Part shown: positions 35,095 to 42,722 of the stretch, in pieces
How positions within the stretch are numbered: position 1 is the stretch's first letter
Layout: each line of letters begins with the position of its first letter
NCBI RefSeq assembly: GCF_001482365.1
Contig: NZ_CP013254.1
Location: 1,860,001 to 1,924,000 of the forward strand
DNA length: 64,000 nt
Direction: 5' to 3'
DNA from: Kocuria flava
Lineage (GTDB): Bacteria > Actinomycetota > Actinomycetes > Actinomycetales > Micrococcaceae
The notes under the pieces: generated by a model
Seen by the model: only the letters and a program-made list of their open reading frames with translations
Database searches by the model: none
Told to the model about the DNA's origin: nothing
Translations under genes and position numbers: made by a program

Positions 35095-35709
35095 ATGAGC
35101 CCCGCGCAGGACCAGCACCGGCCCTCCAACCTCAACCTGCCCAACTCGCTGACCGCCCTGCGGATCCTGCTCGTGCCCCTGTTCGTGTGGTTCCTGTGGG
35201 CCGGCGGGCCCTGGGGCGAGGACGCGCTGGGCATGCGGTGGGCCGCCTTCGCGGTGTTCGCCGCCGCCATGATCACCGACAAGCTCGACGGCGACATCGC
35301 CCGGGCCCGCGGGCTGATCACCTCGTTCGGCAAGATCGCCGACCCCATCGCGGACAAGCTGCTCACCGGCGCCGCGTTCGTGGTGCTGTCGATGCTGGGG
35401 GAGCTGTGGTGGTGGGTCACCGTCGTGATCCTCGTGCGCGAGTGGGGGATCACCGTGCTGCGCTTCGTCGTGATCCGCTACGGGGTGATGGCCGCGTCCA
35501 GGGGCGGGAAGCTCAAGACCGTCCTGCAGACCGTCGCCCTCCTCCTCCTGCTGCTGCCGCTCGTGCCCCTGGTCGGCGGCTGGTGGCCCTGGCTGGGCTG
35601 GACCGCGATGGCCGCCGCGCTCGTGGTCACGGTCGTCACCGGCGTCGACTACGTGGTCAAGGCCCTGCAGCTGCGCCGCGACGCCCTCGCCGGCCGGGGG
35701 ACACCGTGA
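35095..35709 (+). CDS. pgsA: CDP-alcohol phosphatidyltransferase (PgsA type)
   Basis: Makes phosphatidylglycerol phosphate or a related phospholipid from CDP-diacylglycerol in the membrane. The 204-residue protein has about five membrane helices and the complete family motif: D62, D65, G66, A69, R70, G79, D83 and D87 in DKLDGDIARARG...GKIADPIADK, the catalytic aspartates. The alcohol acceptor is probably glycerol phosphate, judged from the neighbourhood (ftsK-pgsA-cinA-clgR). ATG follows AGGAAGG. Its stop overlaps the cinA start. Confidence 0.92.
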   Translation: MSPAQDQHRPSNLNLPNSLTALRILLVPLFVWFLWAGGPWGEDALGMRWAAFAVFAAAMITDKLDGDIARARGLITSFGKIADPIADKLLTGAAFVVLSMLGELWWWVTVVILVREWGITVLRFVVIRYGVMAASRGGKLKTVLQTVALLLLLLPLVPLVGGWWPWLGWTAMAAALVVTVVTGVDYVVKALQLRRDALAGRGTP

Positions 35710-36248
35710 CCGGCCCCGCCCGGCCGGACACCCCGGCCGGGGCGCTGGTGGCCGAGGCGGTGCGGCAGGGGCTGACCCTGGCCACCGCCGAGTCCCTCAC
35801 GGGCGGGGCCCTCGCCGCCGCCGTGGTCGACGTCCCCGGGGCCTCCGCGTGCTTCGAGGGCGCAATCGTCTCGTACTCGAACCGCGTCAAGGCCCGGGTC
35901 CTCGGCGTCCCGGCCGAGCTCCTCGCCGCCCGCGGGTCCGTGGACCCCGAGGTCGCCACCGCCATGGCCGAGGGGGTCCGCCGACGCCTGGGCACGGACT
36001 GGGGCGTGTCCACCACGGGCGTCGCCGGCCCCGAGCCCCACGACGGCCGCCCCGTGGGCACCGTCTACGTCGGTCTCGCCGGCCCGGGCGGGCGGTCGGT
36101 GCACGAGCTGCGCCTGTCCGGGGACCGCGCCGCGATCCGCGCGGCCACCGTCGCCCGGGCCCTGCGCCTGCTGACCGGTGCCCTCACAGCCAACTCCAAG
36201 GAAAAAAGCCGGCCAGGGGGGGAAGAATGGAACCATCAGCGGGGTTAG
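35706..36248 (+). CDS. cinA: CinA C-terminal domain protein (nicotinamide-nucleotide amidase)
   Basis: A 180-residue stand-alone CinA/PncC-type domain that deamidates nicotinamide mononucleotide to NaMN for NAD recycling. Family motifs are TLATAESLTGGALAAAVVDVPGAS, GAIVSYSNRVKARVLGVP, VSTTGVAGPEPHDGRPVGTVYVGLA. The N-terminal MoCF-like domain of the long CinA proteins is missing, as is normal in actinobacteria. The GTG overlaps the pgsA stop by four bases. The last 15 residues (KEKSRPGGEEWNHQRG) are unusually polar and may reflect read-through into former leader sequence. Confidence 0.9.
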   Translation: MTGPARPDTPAGALVAEAVRQGLTLATAESLTGGALAAAVVDVPGASACFEGAIVSYSNRVKARVLGVPAELLAARGSVDPEVATAMAEGVRRRLGTDWGVSTTGVAGPEPHDGRPVGTVYVGLAGPGGRSVHELRLSGDRAAIRAATVARALRLLTGALTANSKEKSRPGGEEWNHQRG

Positions 36249-36293
36249 CAACCAGTGCAGGCCCGCGTCGGGCCGGACGGAGCAGCGCCGGGT

Positions 36294-36309
36294 GCCGGTC
36301 GCGACCGGC
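36294..36309 (+). promoter_or_regulatory. 16-bp perfect palindrome upstream of the ClgR-type regulator gene
   Basis: GCCGGTCGCGACCGGC, 58 bases before the start of the helix-turn-helix gene. Position and symmetry suit an operator, perhaps for autoregulation. No other copy was noticed. Confidence 0.35.
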
Positions 36310-36367
36310 GGAGGCTCCGGACCAGGCGGCGGGCACGTCGCAGAGCACGAGGAGACAAGCGATTCAG

Positions 36368-36799
36368 ATGACGAAGCAGCCCGTGTCCGTCAATGGCGTC
36401 GTCCGTTGGATGGACGTGGGAGCGGACCACGACGACCGGACCGAGACGAAGGACATGAAGATGGGTGTGTTGCGCCAGGAGATCGGCGAGGTGCTGCGCA
36501 GCGTGCGCCAGCGGCAGGGACGCACCCTGCGCGAGGTCTCCCACAGCGCCCGCGTCTCCCTCGGCTACCTCAGCGAGGTCGAGCGCGGGCAGAAGGAGGC
36601 GTCCTCCGAGCTGCTCGCCTCGATCTGCGCCGCTCTGGACATCCCCCTGTCCCAGATGCTGCGGGAGGTCGCGGACCGCCTCGCCCACGCCGAGGGCCTG
36701 CTGGTCCCCGACACGGTCCCCAGCGACCTCACCGAGCAGTACTCGCGGGAGTTCGGCCGGGTCAGCGGCGGCGAGGCCGCCGCGGCCGGCGCCCGCTGA
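36368..36799 (+). CDS. clgR: XRE-family transcriptional regulator, ClgR type
   Basis: DNA-binding activator of Clp protease and related stress genes in actinobacteria. The 143-residue protein has a helix-turn-helix at about 40-95: LRQEIGEVLRSVRQRQGRTL, then REVSHSARVSLGYLSEVERGQKEASSELLA in which the recognition helix is SLGYLSEVERG. The order pgsA-cinA-clgR before recA matches other Micrococcales and resembles mycobacterial pgsA3-clgR. Start: the ATG 12 bases after AGGAGA gives a 30-residue N-terminal extension (QPVSVNGVVRWMD) that I believe is conserved in relatives; a later ATG at 36458 would give the mycobacterial length. Degradation by Clp through its Ala-rich C-terminus (GGEAAAAGAR) is plausible. 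Confidence 0.85.
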   Translation: MTKQPVSVNGVVRWMDVGADHDDRTETKDMKMGVLRQEIGEVLRSVRQRQGRTLREVSHSARVSLGYLSEVERGQKEASSELLASICAALDIPLSQMLREVADRLAHAEGLLVPDTVPSDLTEQYSREFGRVSGGEAAAAGAR

Positions 36800-36835
36800 T
36801 CCCGGGGACGGCGGCGCCGTCCCGCCCACCGTGCC

Positions 36836-36871
36836 GCAGGGCCCGCCGGTCGCAGGACCGGCGGGCCCTGC
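36836..36871 (+). terminator. Terminator hairpin after clgR
   Basis: 16-bp perfect stem (36836-36851 with 36856-36871), GCAG loop, 36 bases after the stop. Confidence 0.8.
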
Positions 36872-36908
36872 GCCGTCCGCGGCACCGACCCGTGACCCCG
36901 TCCCGTGG

Positions 36909-36989
36909 CACCATCGGGAACGGCCGTTCCCCACGCACCATCGGGAACGGCCGTTCCCCACGCACCATCGGGAACGGCCGTTCCCCACG
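36909..36989 (+). repeat. Three exact tandem 27-bp repeats, each with a 16-bp palindrome
   Basis: Copies at 36909-36935, 36936-36962 and 36963-36989 are identical. Each contains GGGAACGGCCGTTCCC, a perfect palindrome, spaced 27 bp centre to centre (about 2.6 helical turns). The inner GAAC-N4-GTTC equals the core of the actinobacterial LexA box, but the flanks are GG/CC rather than TC/GA. The array ends 15 bases before the DUF3046 start codon, so it lies in the promoter or leader of the DUF3046-recA-recX group. Confidence 0.9.
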
Positions 36990-37004
36990 ACGAAGGAGTC
37001 CCCC

Positions 37005-37226
37005 GTGCGCCTGAGCAGCTTCTGGCAGCTGATGGCCGACGAGTTCGGCCCGGGCTACAGCAAGGTCCTCGCCCGCGACCTCGTGCTCGGCGAACTGGGC
37101 CAGCGCAGCGCCGCCGAGGCCCTCGAGGACGGCGTGGACCCCAAGGAGGTCTGGTTCGCCGTCTGCCGCGCCCAGGACGTCCCCGAGGCCCGGTGGTGGG
37201 GCGAGGACCGGCCGCCCCGCGGCTGA
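37005..37226 (+). CDS. DUF3046 protein
   Basis: A 73-residue acidic protein encoded upstream of recA throughout actinobacteria. Sequence RLSSFWQLMADEFGPGYSKVLARDLVLGELG then SAAEALEDGVDPKEVWFAVCRAQDVPEARWWG matches DUF3046 along its full length. It has no known activity; constant linkage to recA-recX suggests a role in DNA damage response. The GTG follows GAAGGAG by 6 bases and comes directly after three tandem palindromic repeats. Confidence 0.88.
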   Translation: MRLSSFWQLMADEFGPGYSKVLARDLVLGELGQRSAAEALEDGVDPKEVWFAVCRAQDVPEARWWGEDRPPRG

Positions 37227-37258
37227 GGCCCCGGCGCGGCCGTGGACCCGCGCGCCGT

Positions 37259-37274
37259 TCGAAGGTATATTCGA
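37259..37274 (+). promoter_or_regulatory. LexA-like SOS box overlapping the recA promoter
   Basis: TCGAAGGTATATTCGA matches the actinobacterial LexA consensus TCGAAC-N4-GTTCGA at 10 of 12 fixed positions. TATATT at 37266-37271 inside it is a good -10, so bound LexA would block the polymerase. The recA start is 193 bases downstream. Confidence 0.65.
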
Positions 37275-37466
37275 TCCTGCGGTGCGGGAGCCCGCGTCCG
37301 GGCCCAGCGCCGGAGGCCGGACCCGTCCCCGTCCCCAGGGCCCGCGGGGGCCCTTACGGTGTCGGCCCGCCCCGGTACCGTGGAGCCCGAACCCAGCAGG
37401 ACGACCCCAGCAGCACCCGGTCCCGACACCGCACCGCGGGGCCCCGAACGACACGAGGTGGAGATC

Positions 37467-38579
37467 ATGGCAGGCAAGGCCAGGACGCAGAGCACGGAGC
37501 AGCAGTTCGGCTCCGACCGGGAGAAGGCCCTCGAGACGGTCCTCGCCCAGATCGACAAGAACTACGGCAAGGGCTCGGTCATGCGCCTGGGCGACCGCCC
37601 GGCGAGCAAGATCGAGACGGTGCCCACCGGCTCCATCGCCCTCGACGTCGCGCTCGGCATCGGCGGCTTCCCGCGCGGGCGCGTCGTGGAGATCTACGGC
37701 CCGGAGTCCTCCGGCAAGACCACGGTCGCCCTCCACGCGGTGGCCAACGTCCAGAAGGCCGGCGGCATCGCCGCCTTCATCGACGCCGAGCACGCGCTCG
37801 ACCCCTCCTACGCCGAGAAGCTCGGGGTGGACACCGACAACCTGCTCGTCTCCCAGCCGGACACCGGCGAGCAGGCCCTCGAGATCATGGACATGCTCGT
37901 CGGCTCGGGCTCCATCGACATCATCGTCATCGACTCGGTCGCGGCGCTCGTGCCGAAGGCCGAGATCGAGGGCGAGATGGGCGACAGCCACGTCGGCCTG
38001 CAGGCCCGGCTCATGAGCCAGGCGCTGCGCAAGATCACCGGGCGGCTCTCCCACTCGAACACCACGGCGATCTTCATCAACCAGCTGCGCGAGAAGATCG
38101 GCGTGTTCTTCGGCAGCCCGGAGACCACCACGGGCGGCAAGGCGCTGAAGTTCTACGCCTCGGTGCGCGTGGACGTCCGCCGGATCGAGACGCTCAAGGA
38201 CGGGGCCAACCCGGTGGGCAACCGCACCCGCGCCAAGATCGTCAAGAACAAGATGGCCCCGCCCTTCAAGCAGGCCGAGTTCGACATCCTCTACGGCGAG
38301 GGCATCTCCACCGAGGGCGGGCTCATCGACATGGGCGTGGAGCACGGGATCGTGAAGAAGTCCGGTGCGTGGTTCACCTACGAGGGCGACCAGCTGGGCC
38401 AGGGCAAGGAGAACGCCCGCCGGTTCCTCAAGGACAACCCGGAGCTCGCCGAGGAGATCGAGCGGCGCATCCTCGTCAAGCTCGGGATCGTCGTCGAGGA
38501 GGAGGCCGCCGCCGAGGACGAGACGGAGACCGCCCTGCCCGCCGGCCTCGCCGCCGAGGTGCCGGGCCCGGCGTTCTGA
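37467..38579 (+). CDS. recA: Recombinase RecA
   Basis: Forms filaments on single-stranded DNA, drives homologous recombination and triggers LexA self-cleavage. The 370-residue protein has the N-terminal oligomerisation helix, Walker A GPESSGKT at 78-85, Walker B IIVIDSVAAL, the L1/L2 loops (GEMGDSHVGLQARLMSQALRK; INQLREKIGVFFGSPETTTGG) and an acidic C-terminal tail. No intein is present, unlike some mycobacteria. The ATG follows GAGGTGGAG. recX follows within 6 bases. Confidence 0.98.
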   Translation: MAGKARTQSTEQQFGSDREKALETVLAQIDKNYGKGSVMRLGDRPASKIETVPTGSIALDVALGIGGFPRGRVVEIYGPESSGKTTVALHAVANVQKAGGIAAFIDAEHALDPSYAEKLGVDTDNLLVSQPDTGEQALEIMDMLVGSGSIDIIVIDSVAALVPKAEIEGEMGDSHVGLQARLMSQALRKITGRLSHSNTTAIFINQLREKIGVFFGSPETTTGGKALKFYASVRVDVRRIETLKDGANPVGNRTRAKIVKNKMAPPFKQAEFDILYGEGISTEGGLIDMGVEHGIVKKSGAWFTYEGDQLGQGKENARRFLKDNPELAEEIERRILVKLGIVVEEEAAAEDETETALPAGLAAEVPGPAF

Positions 38580-38584
38580 GTGCC

Positions 38585-39208
38585 GTGAGCGAGAGCCCCT
38601 ACGCACGCCGCCGCCGCCGCTCCGCCGCCCGCTCCCGCGGGCCGGAAGGGCAGGCGGCGGCGTCGTCCGTGGCCGCCGACCCGGAGCCGGACCCCCGGGA
38701 GGTGGCCCGGGCGATCGTGCTGCGCCAGCTCACCGCCGGCCCCAGGAGCCGCAAGCAGCTCGAGGACAAGCTCGCCGACCGCGGCGTCCCCGAGGAGGTC
38801 GCCCGTGCGGTCCTCGACCGCTTCGAGGAGGTCGAGCTCGTCGACGACGCCCGGTTCGCCGAGGTCTACGTCCGGTCCCGCGCGAGCACCCGCAAGCTCT
38901 CCCGCTCCGCCATCCGCCGCGAGCTCTCCGCCCGCGGCGTCGACGGGGACGTCGCCGAGCAGGCGCTCGAGCAGCGCACCGACGACGACGAGCGCGCCGA
39001 CGCCGCGGAGCTCGTGCGCCGGAAGCTGCCCGCCGGGGCCGACCTGGGCGACCGTGCCGAGCGGGACCGGCTCGTGCGCCGGCTCGTCGGGATGCTCGGG
39101 CGCAAGGGCTACCCGCCCGGCACCGCCTTCGGCGTGGTCAAGGAGGAGCTGGCGGCCCGGGAGGCCTCCGCCGAGGACCTCGAGGAGCCGTGGCCCGGGA
39201 GCCCGTGA
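38585..39208 (+). CDS. recX: Regulatory protein RecX
   Basis: Inhibits RecA filament extension. The 207-residue protein has an N-terminal Arg-rich region (YARRRRRSAARSRG) and three-helix repeats: AIVLRQLTAGPRSRKQLEDKLADRGVPEEVA, then VELVDDARFAEVYVRSRASTRKLSRSAIRRELSARGV, then the C-terminal repeat with LVRRLVGMLGRKGYPPGTAFGVVKEEL. GTG start 6 bases after recA, and the stop overlaps the next gene by four bases, so recA, recX and the phosphotransferase-fold gene are one unit. Confidence 0.92.
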   Translation: MSESPYARRRRRSAARSRGPEGQAAASSVAADPEPDPREVARAIVLRQLTAGPRSRKQLEDKLADRGVPEEVARAVLDRFEEVELVDDARFAEVYVRSRASTRKLSRSAIRRELSARGVDGDVAEQALEQRTDDDERADAAELVRRKLPAGADLGDRAERDRLVRRLVGMLGRKGYPPGTAFGVVKEELAAREASAEDLEEPWPGSP

Positions 39209-40263
39209 GCGCCAGGGCCCGGGCCCGCCGTGAGCGGCTGACCGCCTGCGCCGCGGGCCTGCTGGGGGAGCCGGTGCGCCTGGAGCCCCTGCCCGGGTCC
39301 TCGGGCCGTTCCGTGCTCCACCGGGTCCGCCGCCCGCCCGGCGCCCCCGCGCTGCTGGCGAAGCACTTCCCGCGGCGCGACGGCGCCCGCAACGCCGGCG
39401 GCTTCGGCTACCTGCGCGAGCGGGCGGGCGCGGGACTGGTCGAGGCCGCCCCCGCGATGGCCGGCTGGTGCGACGAGCACCGGCTCGTCCTGGTCGAGGA
39501 CCTCGGCCCCCTCCCGGACCTCGGCTCCCTCCTGCGCGCCGCCCCGCCCGGACCCGCCGTCCCCGCGGCCCTGCGCGCGTGGGCCCGCGCGCTCGGCGCC
39601 CAGGCCCGCCCCGACCCCGCCCGCGCCGCCGAGCTCGCCGCCCGGCTCGCCGCCGCCGACCCCGAGGCCCGCGACCCCGGGCGCCTGCCGTCGCCGGGTC
39701 TGGCCGACCGCGGCCTGGAGCGGCTCCTGGCCGGGGCGTCCCCCGGGCAGAGCGCGGCGGTGCGCGCCGAGCTGGCGGAGCTGCCCGTGCTGCTGCGCCG
39801 GGGCCCGCACTCGTGCGTGAGCACCGGCGACCACTCCCCGGCCAACGTGCTGCTCGGCCCGGCGGGCCCGCGCTTCGTCGACCTCGAGGGCACCGCCCAC
39901 CACCACCCGGCGCTCGCCGCGGCCGCCGTGCGCGGCGGCTGGCCGCTCGCCGAGCAGCCCGTCCTGTGGGACCGGGCCACGGGGGAGGAGCTGCTGGCCG
40001 AGTTCCTCCGCGGCGGCGGACCGGTGCTGCACGTCCTGGCGGCCGAGCCGCGGTGGCCGCGCCTGGTGGCTCTCGGCGGCGCCCACGCGGTGCTCACCGG
40101 CCTCGAGCTGTGCGCCGCCCCCGACCGCGCCCGCGCGCTCGCCGCGTGGGGGGCCCGGCAGACGGCGGCGCAGCTGCCCGCCCTCGCGGCCCGGCTGGAC
40201 TGCCGGGCCCGGGAGCAGGGGACGGGACGGGGACCGGCCCGGGGCCGTACAATCGATCGGTGA
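39205..40263 (+). CDS. Phosphotransferase-fold protein (APH/choline-kinase-like), function unknown
   Basis: A 352-residue protein with the layout of aminoglycoside/choline kinase-like enzymes. An N-lobe strand with a lysine (ALLAKHFPRRDG) is followed by HRLVLVEDLGPLPDLGSLL, the hinge, then the catalytic loop STGDHSPANVLL and the metal-binding FVDLEG. In the usual H-G-D-x4-N loop the histidine is replaced by threonine, while the aspartate and asparagine remain. The two lobes and an Ala-rich helical tail are normal for the family. It overlaps recX and miaB by four bases each, so it is coupled to both. Substrate unknown; drug resistance is not implied by the fold. Confidence 0.7.
   Translation: MSARARARRERLTACAAGLLGEPVRLEPLPGSSGRSVLHRVRRPPGAPALLAKHFPRRDGARNAGGFGYLRERAGAGLVEAAPAMAGWCDEHRLVLVEDLGPLPDLGSLLRAAPPGPAVPAALRAWARALGAQARPDPARAAELAARLAAADPEARDPGRLPSPGLADRGLERLLAGASPGQSAAVRAELAELPVLLRRGPHSCVSTGDHSPANVLLGPAGPRFVDLEGTAHHHPALAAAAVRGGWPLAEQPVLWDRATGEELLAEFLRGGGPVLHVLAAEPRWPRLVALGGAHAVLTGLELCAAPDRARALAAWGARQTAAQLPALAARLDCRAREQGTGRGPARGRTIDR
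40248..40253 (+). promoter_or_regulatory. -10 box of miaB (leaderless) inside the upstream gene
   Basis: TACAAT, the best -10 match in the window, ends 6 bases before the miaB GTG. It lies in the last codons of the preceding gene. Confidence 0.5.
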
Positions 40264-41777
40264 TCTCGACCCCCGCCGCACCCGCACCGCACGCCGCCGA
40301 CGCCCCGCGCACCTACGAGGTGCGCACCTTCGGCTGCCAGATGAACGTCCACGACTCCGAGCGGATCACCGGGCTGCTCGAGGCCTCCGGCTGGGTCCCC
40401 GCCGGGGACGCGGAGCCCGACCTGGTGGTCTTCAACACCTGCGCGGTGCGCGAGAACGCCGACAACAAGCTCTACGGCAACCTCGGCCGGCTCGTGCCCG
40501 CGAAGCGGCGCAACGAGCGGATGCAGATCGCCGTGGGCGGGTGTCTCGCGCAGAAGGACCAGGACACGATCCTCGAGAAGGCCCCGTGGGTCGACGTCGT
40601 CTTCGGCACGCACAACATCGGGTCCCTGCCCGCGCTGCTCGAGCGCGCCCGGCACAACGCCGAGGCCCAGGTCGAGCTGCTCGACGCCCTCGAGGTCTTC
40701 CCCTCGACGCTGCCGACCAAGCGCGAGAGCGCCTACTCGGGGTGGGTCTCGATCTCCGTGGGCTGCAACAACACCTGCACGTTCTGCATCGTCCCGTCCC
40801 TGCGCGGCAAGGAGCGCGACCGCCGGCCGGGCGAGCTCCTCGCCGAGGTCCAGGCCCTCGTCGACGACGGCGCCGTGGAGGTCACCCTGCTGGGCCAGAA
40901 CGTGAACTCCTACGGCGTGGAGTTCGGCGACCGGGGGGCGTTCGCGAAGCTGCTGCGCGCGTGCGGGCGGATCGAGGGCCTCGAGCGGGTGCGCTTCACG
41001 AGCCCGCACCCGGCCGCGTTCACCGACGACGTCATCGACGCGATGGCCGAGACCCCCAACGTCATGCCGCAGCTGCACATGCCCCTCCAGTCGGGCTCCG
41101 ACCGGGTGCTCAAGGCCATGCGCCGGTCCTACCGGGCCAAGCGGTTCCTGGGCATCCTCGAGCGGGTCCGCGAGCGCATCCCGGACGCGGCGATCACCAC
41201 CGACATCATCGTGGGCTTCCCCGGGGAGACCGAGGAGGACTTCCGGGCGACGCTCGAGGTCGTCGAGGCCTCCCGCTTCTCCTCCGCCTTCACCTTCCAG
41301 TACTCGATCCGCCCGGGCACGCCCGCGGCGCAGATGCCCGACCAGGTGCCCAAGGAGGTGGTCCAGGAGCGCTACGAGCGCCTGACCGCCCTGCAGGACC
41401 GGATCGCCGCCGAGGAGAACGGCCGGCTCGTGGGGCGCCGGGTCGAGCTGCTCGTCACCGCCGAGGCCGGGCGCAAGGCCGAGCGCACCCACCGGCTCTC
41501 CGGCCGGGCCCGCGACCAGCGCCTCGTGCACTTCTCCGTGCCCGAGGGGGCCGGGACCCCGCGCCCGGGCGACCTCGTGACCGTGCCCGTGACCGGGGCC
41601 GCGGCCTTCCACCTCGTGGCCGACCCGGCCGGCCCCGGCGACTACGCCCTGCGCCGCTCCCGCGCCGGGGACGCCTGGGACCGCCGCCAGGCCGAGTCCT
41701 GCGGCGTGCCCGCCGGTCCCGGCGCGGGCGGGCGCGGCAGGGTGGGGCTCGGCATGCCGGCCCTGCCCGGACGGTGA
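40260..41777 (+). CDS. miaB: tRNA-2-methylthio-N6-dimethylallyladenosine synthase
   Basis: Radical-SAM methylthiotransferase acting on i6A37 of tRNAs. The 505-residue protein has the auxiliary-cluster cysteines C26 (FGCQMN), C61 (FNTCAVREN) and C95 (GGCLAQ), and the radical-SAM CxxxCxxC at C169, C173, C176 (CNNTCTFC). A C-terminal TRAM domain (about 395-460) binds tRNA, with a Gly-rich tail. The GTG start overlaps the preceding stop by four bases and also sits 6 bases after a TACAAT box, so it may be read from two transcripts. miaA, which makes its substrate, follows by 7 bases. Confidence 0.95.
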   Translation: MISTPAAPAPHAADAPRTYEVRTFGCQMNVHDSERITGLLEASGWVPAGDAEPDLVVFNTCAVRENADNKLYGNLGRLVPAKRRNERMQIAVGGCLAQKDQDTILEKAPWVDVVFGTHNIGSLPALLERARHNAEAQVELLDALEVFPSTLPTKRESAYSGWVSISVGCNNTCTFCIVPSLRGKERDRRPGELLAEVQALVDDGAVEVTLLGQNVNSYGVEFGDRGAFAKLLRACGRIEGLERVRFTSPHPAAFTDDVIDAMAETPNVMPQLHMPLQSGSDRVLKAMRRSYRAKRFLGILERVRERIPDAAITTDIIVGFPGETEEDFRATLEVVEASRFSSAFTFQYSIRPGTPAAQMPDQVPKEVVQERYERLTALQDRIAAEENGRLVGRRVELLVTAEAGRKAERTHRLSGRARDQRLVHFSVPEGAGTPRPGDLVTVPVTGAAAFHLVADPAGPGDYALRRSRAGDAWDRRQAESCGVPAGPGAGGRGRVGLGMPALPGR

Positions 41778-41784
41778 GCGCCCC

Positions 41785-42699
41785 GTGAGCGCCCAGCCGC
41801 CGGTCGTCGCCGTCGTCGGCCCCACGGGCACCGGAAAGTCCGCGCTCGGCGTCGAGCTGGCCCGCGCGCTGGGCGGTGAGGTCGTCAACGCCGACGCCAT
41901 GCAGCTCTACCGCGGCATGGACATCGGCACCGCGAAGATCCCGCCGGCCGAGCGGCACGGGGTCGCCCACCACCTCCTGGACGTCCTCGACGTCACCGAG
42001 GAGGCCTCCGTCGCGGACTTCCAGCGCGCCGCGCGCGCGACGATCGCCGGGATCCGGGCCCGCGGGGCGGTGCCCGTGCTCGTCGGCGGCTCCGGGCTCT
42101 ACGTGCGCGCCGCCCTCGACGTCCTCGAGCTGCCCGGCACCGACCCGCGGGTGCGGGCCCGCCTCGAGCAGGAGCTCGCCGAGCGCGGTCCCGGCCCCCT
42201 GCGCGAGCGGCTGCGGCAGGTGGACCCGGACTCGGCCGCCCGGATCCGCGACGACCGGCGGGTCGTGCGCGCCCTGGAGGTGTGGGAGCTCACCGGCCGG
42301 CCCTTCACCGCGTTCATGCCGCGCCGGGAGCACCTCGAACCGACCGTCCAGATCGGCCTCGACACCGAGCGCACGGTGCTCCACGACCGGCTGGCCGCCC
42401 GCGTGGAGGCCATGGTCGCGGCCGGGCTCGAGGACGAGGTCCGGCGCCTGGCCGCCCGCGGGCTGCGGGAGGGGCGGACCGCCTCCCGGGCGCTCGGCTA
42501 CGGGCAGTTCCTCGACGTCGTGGACGGCCGGGCGAGCACGGCGGAGGCGGCCGGGGCCACGGTCGTGGCCACCCGGCAGTTCGCCCGCCGCCAGCGCACC
42601 TGGTTCCGCGCCGACCCGCGCGTGCGCTGGCTCGACCCCGCCGAGCCCGGGCTGCTCGAGCGGGCCCTGCGGCTGGTGGCGGACGGGCCGGAGCGCTGA
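41785..42699 (+). CDS. miaA: tRNA dimethylallyltransferase
   Basis: Transfers dimethylallyl to A37 of tRNAs, using DMAPP from the MEP pathway (dxr and ispG are in this window). The 304-residue protein has the P-loop GPTGTGKS at 12-19, NADAMQLYRGMDIGTAKI, VGGSGLYVRAALD and DDRRVVRALEVWELTGRPF. The C-terminal helical part ends FARRQRTWFRADPRVRWLD. Start GTG 7 bases after miaB. Its product is the substrate of MiaB, so the pair acts in sequence on the same tRNAs. Confidence 0.95.
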   Translation: MSAQPPVVAVVGPTGTGKSALGVELARALGGEVVNADAMQLYRGMDIGTAKIPPAERHGVAHHLLDVLDVTEEASVADFQRAARATIAGIRARGAVPVLVGGSGLYVRAALDVLELPGTDPRVRARLEQELAERGPGPLRERLRQVDPDSAARIRDDRRVVRALEVWELTGRPFTAFMPRREHLEPTVQIGLDTERTVLHDRLAARVEAMVAAGLEDEVRRLAARGLREGRTASRALGYGQFLDVVDGRASTAEAAGATVVATRQFARRQRTWFRADPRVRWLDPAEPGLLERALRLVADGPER

Positions 42700-42710
42700 G
42701 CGGCCCCGGC

Positions 42711-42716
42711 TATCAT
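42711..42716 (+). promoter_or_regulatory. -10 box of dapF (leaderless)
   Basis: TATCAT ends 6 bases before the dapF GTG. No Shine-Dalgarno site is present. Confidence 0.5.
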
Positions 42717-42722
42717 GGTCCG

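Noticed and set aside
36909..36989. CRISPR array
   Set aside because: The three 27-bp units are directly joined with no spacers, and no cas gene is near.
36905..37004. Coding sequence through the tandem repeats (9-codon periodic peptide)
   Set aside because: A 27-bp unit keeps every frame open, so openness means nothing. The DUF3046 start with a ribosome site comes after the repeats.
39205..40263. Aminoglycoside resistance gene
   Set aside because: The fold resembles such kinases, but position in a core operon and the altered catalytic loop give no support for a resistance role.
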